A DNA stretch of 64,000 bases, from contig OU744720.1 in NCBI GenBank assembly GCA_916613615.1, forward strand, positions 5,807,749-5,871,748, written 5' to 3'. The notes beneath the pieces were generated by a model. That model searched no databases. It was not told the DNA's origin and saw only the letters and a program-made list of their open reading frames with translations. Shown here one piece after another: positions 1 to 11,070 of the stretch (positions within the stretch are counted from its first letter, which is position 1; every line of letters begins with the position of its first letter). Origin of the DNA: Steromphala cineraria (taxonomy: Eukaryota > Mollusca > Gastropoda > Trochida > Trochidae). Made by a program: the position numbers and the translations under genes.

Positions 1-1110
1 GCGCCTCCAATAATCAAAGTGTACAGTTTGGAAATACTTTTGTCAGTTCTTGAATACCACGTGCCTTTTGCTATTGCAGTCAATAAATGTGTCACACCAA
101 TATGGTACGCCATTGGAACAATCGGGAACATTCTCTCAGCTGTGATCTGGTTAAACCCGCGTCTTCGATCATTCAACAGTGCAGCCTACTACCTGGCATC
201 CCTCGCAGTTGCAGATCAAATATACCTTCTGCTGCATGTGTGTTATGAGTTGGAGAATCCATGGATAATAGGGGCACTTGACTTGAAAGGCTGGTGTGAG
301 GCATGGAACCTTTTCTATATGGCTACCCAATATATCTGTGTTCTCCTGGTGTTAGCATTTACAGTGGAGCGATTTCTCTCAATCTGTCATCCATTTAAAT
401 CAGAGAGATTTAGTAGGACGTCGCGATCACCAAAAGTGATAGTTGCCATTGTCATCGTATCGCTCATATGCGCCGCGCCTCAGGCTTACTTCTGGCAGGT
501 CACATCGTTCGGAGGATATTCAGAATGTCAGATAAGATTGACAGAAAATCTCGGCGGAGAACAATCGTTTTACTCAATTTGGTCTTGGGGATCAGAGATG
601 ATTGTTTTCGGAATTGTTCCAGTTCTTGTTCTTCTTGCAAACATTTGTGTCCTCAGAAAAATGCGTCATGTTGGCCAGCTCCGATTCCAAGATGCCTCAA
701 GCAATTCAAGCACCGGAAATAACATCAGGTACACATCGACAACAATCACACTTCTCTGGGTGTCATTCTTTCTCATTTTCACAACACTTCCTGTAACTAT
801 CACATTTGCAATTCAAACGAGGATAACATTGGGACCTGATCTAACACTACAGGATATGGGGGACGACCCAACATGGCAACGATATTTCTCCTACTATACG
901 GCTCGAACAATTATCAAAGAGATAGGTATGGCTCACCATGTGTTTAATGTGTTCATATACTGCTTCACGAGCAGACGTTTCCGGTGTCGTATTCTTCACA
1001 TTCTGTGCGGACCTACAGTGTGCTCAAAGAAGAATGAGCGCGGCGAGTCCTTCCGGAAAGCGAGTCCCCTTCTCAAAGACACAACGATTATTTGCATGAA
1101 CTCAAGATGA
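1..1110 (+). CDS. Class A (rhodopsin-like) GPCR, 5'-partial last exon
   Basis: The frame is open from base 1 to the TGA at 1108-1110. No in-frame ATG occurs before the third membrane segment, so the true start lies upstream of the window or in an earlier exon; the GTG at 19 is not a start. Numbering from that GTG codon as residue 1, all seven membrane segments are visible: TM1 with G36-N37, TM2 with LAVAD (D66), TM3 opened by C93 and closed by E117-R118-F119 (a DRY variant), TM4 about 139-155, C170 in the second extracellular loop as disulfide partner of C93, TM5 with P201, TM6 with P258, and TM7 with N310-V-F-I-Y314 in place of NPxxY. Cysteines at 330 and 335 are possible palmitoylation sites. 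Such receptors sit in the plasma membrane and signal through G proteins. The ligand is unknown; the overall look is that of lophotrochozoan peptide-receptor-like orphans (inference). Confidence 0.9.
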   Translation, partial: APPIIKVYSLEILLSVLEYHVPFAIAVNKCVTPIWYAIGTIGNILSAVIWLNPRLRSFNSAAYYLASLAVADQIYLLLHVCYELENPWIIGALDLKGWCEAWNLFYMATQYICVLLVLAFTVERFLSICHPFKSERFSRTSRSPKVIVAIVIVSLICAAPQAYFWQVTSFGGYSECQIRLTENLGGEQSFYSIWSWGSEMIVFGIVPVLVLLANICVLRKMRHVGQLRFQDASSNSSTGNNIRYTSTTITLLWVSFFLIFTTLPVTITFAIQTRITLGPDLTLQDMGDDPTWQRYFSYYTARTIIKEIGMAHHVFNVFIYCFTSRRFRCRILHILCGPTVCSKKNERGESFRKASPLLKDTTIICMNSR

Positions 1111-1570
1111 CGGTTACAAATTTTGCAGAAAGACATCAAAGAGGAAAGTGAAGAGCATTCGTTCTGACTAACAAGATCAACCTTGCAGTGAAGACATTGA
1201 AATGATCGACCCTGACAAGGTGATTCGAATAACGACCTGTGATGAGTGAATGACATTTCTCGATCGAAGTTATTTAAAATGATACATTTCCTGAAACGTG
1301 CTCAAATTCGTTTTGACAGTATTTCTTTGACAAAGCTGTTTTCTATATTGTTTATGCTGGTTAACTTTCACACGCTTACAGGGCAACGCTTCTCTTGTAC
1401 CATTACATTCCAAACTGACAAGGAAGATACATGTTCTAGAGTGAAATACACTCTTCAGTGTTTGGTCAATATTTGTGTTTCCACTTTTACTGTAAGTGCT
1501 CCTGAAGTAGTGTTGTTATGTTTGCTCGTATTTGTCGACTGTTTTGAAAAAAACGTTGGAAATAAAATAA
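1111..1570 (+). other. Probable 3' UTR of the GPCR with polyadenylation signal
   Basis: The sequence after the GPCR stop has no recognisable coding content. AATAAA at 1561-1566 is followed by an AT-rich and then GT-rich stretch (1567-1605), as expected for cleavage and polyadenylation. An open frame at 1246-1575 overlaps the signal and resembles no protein I know, so I treat it as UTR. Confidence 0.5.
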
Positions 1571-3998
1571 TTTAAATTTGAAGTGATGTGTTTGTGTTTG
1601 AACGTGTACGTCAGAAACGTAAGAGCAGGGTTATAAATTTCCAGGAACGGTAACAGTTCATAAAACCTGGAACCTGAAGTCCTCTTGCATTGCATTCGAC
1701 AGTCAGTCAAGATTGGGAATATTTCAGAATCTGTTTACCAACAATATATATCTACTGAGTACGAGCAGAACAATCGGGAACCTCAATCTCTTAATGATCA
1801 CTGACAGGTAATCAACATTGATTCCATAATGCGTCACAAAGCATATTTAATTTATTTCTAAATAGACCTTACTTGGGCTTATTTGGGTAATGTAACTAAG
1901 ATATATAGGAACCTAATATCAGAACCACTGGGAATATGTTGACAAGTTATTGTAATAGTTTTATTAAATCGTTTTGTGAATACAAATATACTTTTTCATC
2001 ATATAATGAAGGTTGTTATCGATACAATCAATCTATCGGATAAACTTGGTATCAAAATCTGAAAAAGGTGAAAATTAGCTCAAAACACGAACTTTCTTCT
2101 CAAAACTCCATGCATGTCATGCGAGTCCTAAACCGATTACTAACCAATGATAACGTCTTCGGTAGTTTTGGTAGTTTTCAGGGGTTCTTTTGTCGATTAA
2201 AACTTCGTTAACAAAATCCGCGAGGGTACATTTATCACGCATTCGTATTTGAGAAATAGCTTAGTTATCGAAGCATTGTAAAGTTGTTTTCATCGTGCGT
2301 TTACACAAAAAGAAAGTAATAATAATATGCAGCCATATTGGCCATCGAACAAATATTGTTCCGAATGTGCTTTAATTTGATAAACATGAAAGACCACTTT
2401 GACACACCACTGTGTCAGCAAAATCGGTTCATAGTCTAGTGATGGTACACATTATCAAGTATCGTAGTAACAAAAGCTAACAAGCCCACCTTTGCAAATA
2501 ATAGTCGTTTTGTCTAAGGATACCGTAACTGAACTGGCGTAACAACCATGACAATGCAGCATTTCAAAGTTGCAGTCAGAGTTTCTGCCCCTGTTGTTGC
2601 GACGTTGACAAGTGCATCATACACATTGTGTGTTATAAGAATATGAAATCTTTGCTCGTGCACTGGAAATCAGACTTTAAAATGTTGACAGATTGAAGGA
2701 GACGTTTCTCTTACTCCGAAAATCATTTCATGAAGGATTATTTCTAGACTGTTCACAGCTGTATATTGCCGACAATATGACCTTCACCTTAGTGTATTGT
2801 GAAGGAAATTACTCCGCGAAATCTAGGTCAACATATTTTTAGAAGGATTCATAATTTCGTAATTTTCAAAATGACATTATATGATGAAGAAATCATTAAC
2901 CGAATGTTTTTCGTATCACTAATGTCATGAATAAAGGCTCGCATAATACAAATTGTATTCCTATTACCTGATATTAATGATACGGAAACACACTCGGTTA
3001 ATAATCTCTATGTATTTATTCATAGGTAACAACATCTGTTGACCTTGATTCACCTCTTATGACTGTAGGGAGGTTTATACTCCATATTACACTTGTATAT
3101 ACATAAATGATAATATTTTGTAGGGACTTTCAATGTAAATACAGTTTTATTATATGAAATTTATCCGATGAATTTGTAAGAAATATCCTTGATGTAAAAC
3201 AATTTAAATAGATCTGTAAAATAGATTCAAGCCGAAATGTTATCTTCAGCGTGAACATTCCAAGTACATTGTCACTAACTATCTGTATCACGATATATAT
3301 GTGCACATGTGCAATCTATATTTATCTATGATATATCTTTTAGTAGTAAGGTAAATTTAACGTATACATTTGTAAGGATATTTACGAGATCAATTAAATC
3401 AATCCCTTTTGTTGAAAGTTTTGCTGGATTGTATCGGAAGGTGTTTACCAATTTGTCACCAAAGACATTATCAAACAAAGCGATCCCGTTAATTAATCAA
3501 CGTCATGTGGCGTGTTTGCGTGTTGATAACCTCTTTTGTTGTTGTGCAGTTTTAGTTGCTAAACCTGATAAACAAGTGCTGTTAGGTATCATGGGATCAT
3601 GGTTATGCGCATCAAATGTTTAAATCTCAATCACAAAACTGATAGAGTATATTATTAACTTAAAAAATAACTTACATTTTGGTATTACAAAACTTTCAAG
3701 AGGTTATTTTTGTTTTCTGCTAGATAGGTCCCCGTTTTTGTTCTTAAACATTCACGAGTAATAAAATGATGTCTCTGCATCGTATGATTTTGTATATTTC
3801 CGACCATGGCATTGAGCTGGAACTACTAGAATAGATAAGAAATTCAATGGATTAACATAGTGACAAAAATCATTTCTGATTGCTATTTTATATGTAAGCC
3901 ATGAGGTATCGTTTCTTAAGAAGTCGAAAAAGTACAACGGGATGAAAAATATAGCATCAACATGTTCCTTGATCATAAACTTCGTAAAACCGGCCTTT
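1571..3998. other. Intergenic DNA, nothing recognised
   Basis: AT-rich sequence without a recognisable gene, RNA or repeat structure. An open frame at 3309-3623 (104 codons) has no recognisable domain, and its AT-rich composition matches its surroundings. Confidence 0.4.
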
Positions 3999-4000
3999 CA

Positions 4001-4355
4001 CATTCTCTCCCCACAGAGGCAGATTAAGTCATGTTGATTTAGCCTCTGTTCTATTGAACATGTATTACGCCGAAATCTGTGGGTTCCGGCAGTTTCCCAT
4101 GGCGGAAAAAACTTTCATCACAAAACATTTGAGTTTCTATATCAAATGACAAGGCTTCTCGAATGGAAAAGATGGTTCATATCACAATGCCTTTGCCTTG
4201 TTTCAGTAGCCAAAATGATGATTTAAGAACAGCGTCGCTGAGTGCACAACTAATTTTGATTGCCTCCAATCAGGCATCTCCCATTCTATCCCACAATCTC
4301 GGCGTAATATAACAGAGGCTAAATCAACATGACTTGATCTGTGGGGAGAGAATGG
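4001..4355. mobile_element. MITE family B, complete copy with long TIRs
   Basis: The left end (from CATTCTCTCCCCACAGA at 4001) and the reverse complement of the right end (to 4355) share roughly 65-80 bases with small indels, including AAGTCATGTTGATTTAGCCT. There is no coding capacity. Related copies or fragments occur at about 40722-40964, 54442-54738 and 63776-64000, with a weaker one near 13215-13770. It is therefore an interspersed family of about 355 bp. The superfamily is not identified. Confidence 0.75.
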
Positions 4356-4429
4356 CCCTTCAAGGAACGGCTTGACGAACAAATCTGCTGAGAAATAAGA
4401 GATTTGGATAAAACATTCATGTGGTTAGA

Positions 4430-5380
4430 GGCGGTCAAAAGGTGGATTAGCTTTCATGATAGGAAGGATTAATGGAAACGGAGCCACAAGCGTTGCTATC
4501 AATTAGATGCTCGCGGCAGTGAGCTGATGAATAGCGTATGTCAGGTCTAATGGCTAATATTGTTTTTAAGGAAATGTATATTACAATTTGATTTTATTTA
4601 TCAAACTATAAATGGACCCAAGAGGGCGATTGAAACGTTTTATCCCGCCAATATACTTGATAAAAACTTTGAAATAAAAGATGCCTGGTGAACATTGCTT
4701 TATTGGCCGCTTCTAAGGTCAAGTGATTTGAATGGATAATATTCTATTTCGGGAAATTCGATAACTCTCTACTGGTTGCATGAAAATGATGTTCCAGCCA
4801 GTAAATGAGTCACTATAAAACCGTTCCCGTGTTCGGGGTTGGTATACATTGTTCGTGTCATAAAAATACAGGAATGCCACGTGAAACATTAATTCTTTTT
4901 CGAAACGGTATATAAGTGGTCCAGTTGGTTAAGGTTAAACATCTTTCAATTCAATTTTTTTTAAAGAAGGTGACCATGACCGATATCAGACAGTTGTCCT
5001 TAATGGATGAATCTAGTTCAATTGGTCTGGTGATTATAAAACTCGCATTACCACTATAGTTGGATGCATTAAGCATTACTGTATCAACAAACACAAGTCA
5101 ATAATGTTTACGGACAAATTTCAGGAGACGTCTGTAAATGCTCATTTTAATTTGTTTACTTCATTAGGACGCCCATGTATGGGGAAAGATATTACAATTG
5201 TAAGTAGAATGAAATGCTTAGGGTTCCCTGTGGTCACGATTCGTCGATTGATGCTCACGTGAAGATAAGATCACCTGTATTGTACCTTGCGCGAAAGGAT
5301 TTGACATTATATCTAGCACCGACTCGATACTTTTGTCGAATGACACCTTAAGTTTGTTCACTTATTCTAGTGCAAATATC
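4430..5380. repeat. Part of a diverged segmental duplication
   Basis: Bases 4445-4560 resemble 30280-30400 (shared GGATTAGCT and AAGGATTAA in the same order). Bases 4730-4880 resemble 31390-31560 and 54020-54190 (shared CGTGAAAC and flanking words). Bases 5110-5230 resemble 21240-21345 (shared ATTACAATT- and GAATGAAATGCTT-like words). No gene is seen. The matches are old and interrupted by indels. Confidence 0.4.
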
Positions 5381-5469
5381 ATGTAATTAGCAGCCCCGTC
5401 TAAGGACGTGGCTGGTATCAGTTTTTGTGAAGTTTACACCGCCGCCGCCGCACTCGTATAACTAGCTAT

Positions 5470-6265
5470 AACTTTTTTCCACTAAGCTTTCCAGAACTCT
5501 TATTCATAACTTACTACTCATACCTCGGGGGAACGATTGTGACAAGTTCACTTTCAAGGTCAAAGGTCAAGGTCACGAGCTATTTAATCACTTAAAGAAT
5601 TCCTTGTAAACGCGATAACTTGAAAAGTTTTTGTGCTATGAAGCTCTTACTTGGTATATATCATCCTTGGAAGAGTAAACAATTTTGAAAAGGTTTTGGC
5701 AACAATCCGTAAAAGGTCAAGGTCACAGCGAGGTCATGACTTTGGCATGGTTTAGCGAAAATGCTTTTCTTCTAACTATGAACACTTTTAATCAATACAT
5801 GATTGTTATACTCAATAAAAAGTGTTCATTAATTGTGTGATCTTGAAGGTCAAAGGTCAAGGTCATGAGATATGAGTTATTGCAATGTGCACCCACTTTA
5901 TCCCATTAAGCTTTTCAGAACTCATTAACATGTCTAAATGTTTATGCTTCCAGGGAATCGTTATGACATGTTCACTTTCAAGGTCAAAGGTCAAGGTCAC
6001 GAGTTATAAAATCACTACAAATTTCCTTGTAAACACGATAACTTGAAAAGTTTTTGTGCTATGAAGCTCTAACTTGGTATTTATCATCCTTGGAAGAGTA
6101 AACAAATTTGAAAAGGTTTTGGCTACAATCCGTCAAAGGTCAAGGTCACAGCGAGGTCATGACGTTAGCATGGTTTAGCGAAAATGCTTTCTTCTAACTA
6201 TGAACACTTTTAATCAATACATGATTGTTATATTCTCAATAAAAAGTGTTAATTAATTGTGTGAC
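5470..6265 (+). repeat. Tandem pair of 420-bp units rich in AGGTCA half-sites
   Basis: Copy 1 (about 5480-5840) and copy 2 (about 5900-6260) are close matches, sharing for example ACTTGAAAAGTTTTTGTGCT in the middle of each. Each begins near a triple AGGTCA motif (5557-5575, 5979 on) and carries a second AAAGGTCAAGGTCACAGCGA block about 150 bp later. A diverged third copy lies at 7915-8290. The triple motif is a DR1 plus a DR0 arrangement of the nuclear-receptor half-site. Confidence 0.8.
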
Positions 6266-6533
6266 CTTGAAAGTACCAAATGTGAGTCCTTCTAAAACCT
6301 GCTTTCTATCTCTTACTAGGCCTTTCTTTCCGTCTTTTCCCTCATCCTTTCGATCCCTTTCTCTCTGATCTATCTACTCTCTTTTGGATGGCAACATCCA
6401 CGTGTTTAAAATAAATATTGTTCAAAACACGTTAAACACCATCTCACTCACTCACTCACTAAAAGTCAAAGGTCAAGGTCATGAGATATATGAGTTATTG
6501 CAATGTACACCTAATTTGGATATAGTTTTATAT

Positions 6534-7885
6534 TCCCACCGGTATGTAATACCGTGGGATATAGTCATCGCCATGTCCGTTCGTCTGTCCGTAACCATTT
6601 CGTTTCCGGAGCAGAACTCAAAAACCGGTCCACATATCTTTCTGAAACTTTACATGTGTATTGCCCACCTACTGAAGTGGTGCCTGTTGATATTTTCACA
6701 TTTCTGAACATTTTATTTTTTATTATTTCCATGAAAACGGCTCTTATATGGACTCGGTTCATGAAAGGTTTCGTTTCCGGAGCAGAACTCAAAAACCGGT
6801 CCACATATCATTCTTAAACTTTACATGTGTATTGCCCGACTACTGAAGTGGTGCCTTTTGATATTTTCACATTTCTGAACATTTTATTTTTTATTATTTC
6901 CATGGAAACGGCTCTTATATGGACTCTGTTCATGAAAGGTTTCCTTTCATATATATATATAATCGGTTCACATATCTTTCTTAAACTTTACATGAGTATT
7001 GCCAACCTACTGAAGTGGTGCCTTTTGATATTTTCACATTTCTGTACATTTTATTTTGTATTATTTCCATGGAAACGGCTCTTATATGGACTCTGTTCAT
7101 GAAAGGTTTCGTTTCCGGAGCAGAACTCAAAACCCGGTCCTCATATCTTTCTTAAACTTTACATGTGTATTGCCCACCTACTGAAGTGGTGCCTTTTGAT
7201 ATTTTCACATTTCTGAACATTTTATTTTTTATTATTTCCATGGAAACGGCTCTTATGTGGATTCTGTTCATGAAGTGTTTCGTTTCATATATATAAAACC
7301 GGTCCACATATCTTTCTTAAACTTTACATGTGTATTGCCCACCTACTGAAGTGATGCCTTTTGATATTTTCACATTTCTGTACATTTTATTTTTTATTAT
7401 TTCCATGGAAACGGCTCTTATATGGACTCTGTTCATGAAAGGTTTCGTTTCCGCAGCAAGACTCAAAAACCGGTCCACATATCTTTCTTTAACTTTACAT
7501 GTGTATTGCCCACCTACTGAAGTGGTGCCTTTTGATATTTTCACATTTCTGAACATTTTATTTTTTATTATTTCCATTGAAACGGCTCTTATATGGACTC
7601 TGTTCATGAAAGGTTTCGTTTCATATATATAAAACCGGTCCACATATCTTTCTTAAACTTTACATGTGTATTGCCCACCTACTAAAGTGGTACCTTTTGA
7701 TATTTTCACATTTCTGAAAATTTTATTTTTTATTATTTCCATGGAAACGGCTCTGATTTGGACTCTGTTCATGAAAGGTTTCGTTTCATATATATATTAG
7801 CTTATACTATTACGAACCTTGCTTGAAAAAAATTACAATTATCTTTCAAAGGTTTACATCTTACGATCATGTGGAACCGGTGGGA
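6534..7885. mobile_element. TIR-bounded 170-bp tandem array, family 1 (seven units)
   Basis: TCCCACCGGT at 6534-6543 is matched by ACCGGTGGGA at 7876-7885, with TAT on both outer sides as a possible 3-bp target duplication. The left end forms a hairpin: ACCGGTA, a short spacer, then TACCGTGGGA. Between the ends are seven tandem units of about 165-175 bp, recognisable by GTGGTGCCTTTTGAT-like words near 6678, 6850, 7016, 7187, 7348, 7523 and 7687. Open frames in both strands across the array are by-products of a unit length that allows readthrough. Tandem-repeat-bearing non-autonomous elements of this style are described from molluscs; this family is not named here. Confidence 0.8.
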
Positions 7886-10462
7886 TATGTCATCTTCTGA
7901 TGACTTGTTCCATTTAGCTTTTCAGAACTCATGAACATGTCTAAATGTTTACACCTGCGGGGAATTATTATGTTCACTTTCAAGGTCAAATGTGAAGATC
8001 ACGAGTTCTAAAATCACTACAAAATTCCTTGTTAACACGATAACTTGAAAAGTTTTTGTGCTATGAAGTTTAGATTTTGTGTATATATTATCTCTTGAGA
8101 AGATCAAAACTTTAGAAATGTTTTGGGTATGAACTGTCGACGGTCAAGGTCACAGCAAGGTCAACATATATTGAGAAAATGGATTATTTTTACATTTAAC
8201 ACTTTCATTTATTACATTAATGTTAAGCTCAATTTAATGTGTTCATTGATTGTGTGACCTTGAGGGTCAAAGGTCAAGGTCACGAGAAAATGCCCAATTT
8301 GGTGAGGCCTATAAAAGGCGGAACAGGGTAAGGCGAAACCCCAAGTTTCGGGGCTGCTCTGCTTTTGCGATGTCCCGCAAACGCTAATCTAGTTAGAAAT
8401 GTCTTTGAGGCATCCTAGCATTGCAAAAACGAAACTGATTACATTGAAATAGTCCATTCTAAGTAAACCTAGCCACAATAATGGATATTGAGTCTGGCAA
8501 GATGTAGTAGCGGGTCGCGTCAGTCAATTTATCGAATTTACCAATCAGGGATCATCTTACCAAGCCGCAATAGTATGCTCTAGCACACATAATATTGGAG
8601 GGTCATAGGTCAGCTGACCCGACCTGCTAGTACATTTGGCTAAACTCAATGTCGGGAGTATAACGAGAATTTTGAGGATAGGTTTACTTAGTCTGTGCAA
8701 TAGTCAATAATATATTGGCTACATAAGATAAGATTCATTTTTCATTAACATGTCCAGGATCCTAAAATATGGTTTTACATTTATCATTTAACACATCAAC
8801 AATTGGTGATCTTTTGTCGGTGATGCTGGAGGCATTTGATTGACGTCCAAACGAAACCGACAATCCATAACATCTGCACTAAGAAACACTAGCAAGTGAA
8901 CAAACTTAAGGTAACCAGCTGAATAGCCCACGAGGACAATTCCAGTGCTACCAAGAAGGTGTAAAGACTGGTTAATACCAAGGTGACTCGAATTATCAAT
9001 GGTAATTGATAGAATTAACCGAAGTAAAAAATGATATTAAAGGTCTTGTCAATAGCATATAAGACTTGTATAAGCAATTCAATAAGTGTTTATATACATA
9101 TTGATAGATCAACTACAATCAATACTAAGGAAAGTAGGTCGTAGAAGGGTCGATACGTATTAGGTATTGTCAATAATTAACTACATCTTCTTTTTACACT
9201 TCCAACCAAGAGTGAGGCCAGCAGCTGTTGTCCTCACTGTTTGGAAGACATACAAATGGTAATCAGGGGTCCAAACTGAAAGGTTTACTCAGGTAACATT
9301 ACTATAATCAAAGAAAATGGTAAGTTCATGTATCATATGTATGTTTTCAATCACATTGTTATATTTTGATAACATTCACTTCTAAATAAGACAATGACAT
9401 TTATAGTTTGAGAAAAAAAATCATATTGTTGATCATCGTTAACCCTTTGGACAGAAGCTAAAATAAAGGCTTGATAAATCTGAATCACTAAATCTAATAT
9501 TTGCAATTGAATAGGAACGAGTTTAACTCTTGCCTGTGGCATCAATTTGTCACCATGCATCAATCCTTGTTTTCAAGTTCAACTTCTACATTAGCTACTT
9601 TTGCTCTTACATTTATCACTGTAAATGTGCATTATGCATGTTTTTTATTTGTATTGTGTTAGAGTCATCGTAATCAGAATCTATTTTCTGATAAGTTTGT
9701 TTTGCCGATATTGTTGTATGAATGAATCCCAACTCCATCTTCCGTAACAATCTCGTCAATGAATCATGTACTGACACATCGCGTGTTTGTTATCTTGATT
9801 AGTTTGGTATCAGTTATCAACAAGAAAGTAATATGTTCTGTGATTGGCTTAAAGACAAACTGTCATCATTGAACCCAGTTGTGTTGGTGTATTTCTTTAA
9901 ATGGATATGATTTCATAAAAGATGTAAAGTATATATCTGACATTTTAAAATATGTGAACAAATGTCTTCAAAGAAATATAAGTCACAGATAATATATTCC
10001 ATAATTAAATGTGTACGTTGCTACTTCAATTCTATCAAATTTTTAATTGTAGTTATGCATATCTATGTACTTCGTCACAACTGGTCGCCTCTTATCGCCA
10101 GTAACAGCAAATTTAATGTGATGAGTTCAATTGCCTTGTTTGGAATACCTTCTAATATTCAAATAATGAATATGACACTAAAATTGGATTAGTGTTATTG
10201 CAATGGCGATTGCTCTTGCTGACCGATTGCCATGGCAACCCATTTACTGTTAATATCCGGAATAATGGTCCCCACCGCACAAGTAATGCTGACATTGCTT
10301 ATGTTTTTCATTGTCAATGTGAACCAACTCGAAACTTATGTTAGATTTTGACGTGCATTTATGATTAATAATGTTTGCTATATTTGAAGGAAACTCCTTC
10401 AATAGATATGATAAATAGACAACGCAAAGCTTTCCCTATTTTCCCTACGTTAAGCTGTTTCA

Positions 10463-10727
10463 TGGAGCACAGTAGTGTAGTGGTTGGCATGCTTGCTTCT
10501 CATGCAAAGAGACCGGGTTCGAGTCCCGGGGGAGATGAGACACCAACAATTTCTGATATGGACCAAGTGCGGTGTTGTGTCCTTGGGAAAGGTACTTCAT
10601 CCAAATTGCACTTAGTCCACAAAGCTGTACAAATGGTACCTGAACAAGGGGGAAAGTACCGAACTGTACGGTCGCGCGGAGCGCTTGTTAATCGGCGGCA
10701 CCGAATATACATCCCTCTAGGTTAATA
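10463..10727 (+). mobile_element. tRNA-derived SINE, V-SINE-like (possibly RUDI-type)
   Basis: A tRNA-like head runs from about 10463 to 10540. The A box reads TAGTGTAGTGG at 10473-10483, and the B box is GGTTCGAGTCC in the T arm about 35 bp downstream. The anticodon-like loop is TTCTCAT, closed by TTGC/GCAA. The body contains GTGTCCTTGGGAAAGGTACTT, which resembles the CCTTGGGCAAGGCACTT core of V-SINEs. RUDI is a V-SINE known to be widespread in molluscs. The assignment is by recall of the core. The 3' end near 10727 is approximate. Confidence 0.7.
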
Positions 10728-11014
10728 ATACTCATGGCATTTTGAGCATGCCTTGTCATGGATATATGCACGTTATAAGAAAACTATTATTGTTATTTTC
10801 TAATTATACAGATAGTTATGTGCAATATAAATATATATTCAAATTCAATTATGTCATTGTTTATGGCTTTAGATACAAATATGTTTTTCTTTCTTTTTTT
10901 AAAGACTACATTGAATACATTTAAATTACCTCCATTTAGTAAGAGAACAAGTCGCTACCTCTGGCGATTGTTATGTTTCAGATATTTCTGTGCATTGTAT
11001 TTCTATGCTAACAG

Positions 11015-11070
11015 GAAGCCATGATTCTTATCAGTCAGGCGAACAAAGAACCGGAAATTGAAGAAGTCAG
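11015..11070 (+). other. Exon-like segment, copy 1 (56 nt, splice sites present)
   Basis: The segment is preceded by an AG (GCTAACAG) and followed by a good donor (CAG then GTATAT). It reads in one frame as EAMILISQANKEPEIEEV plus two bases. The same frame is kept without gaps at 23341-23396 and 44432-44487, where E-A, I-S, N-K and E-I are shared. It may be an exon of a duplicated gene or a decaying remnant of one. I do not recognise the protein. Confidence 0.35.

Larger units (their letters stand above)
5389..8359. mobile_element. Nested repeat complex with AGCAGCCCCG terminal inverted repeats
   Basis: AGCAGCCCCG at 5389-5398 is matched by its exact reverse complement CGGGGCTGCT at 8350-8359. 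Small hairpins lie just inside each end (CGTC-TAAG-GACG on the left, CGAAAC-CCCAA-GTTTCG on the right). Inside are two direct copies of a roughly 420-bp unit, a segment ending in a (TCAC)n tail near 6450-6463, a TIR-bounded 170-bp array (6534-7885), and a third partial copy of the 420-bp unit (7915-8290). I read this as an older element into which others inserted. No transposase is present and I see no clear target duplication, so the outer boundary is tentative. Confidence 0.5.

Noticed and set aside
19..21. GTG as the receptor start codon
   Set aside because: The frame is open upstream to base 1 and an animal gene is not expected to start at GTG.
1246..1575. 109-codon frame after the GPCR
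   Set aside because: Overlaps the polyadenylation signal and shows no domain.
6384..7643. Several 80-108 codon frames on both strands
   Set aside because: They lie across a 170-bp tandem array, repeat the same peptide from unit to unit, and occur on both strands, as expected from repeat structure rather than genes.
10473..10540. A functional tRNA gene
   Set aside because: It continues into a SINE body with a V-type core. The head has mismatches typical of SINEs.
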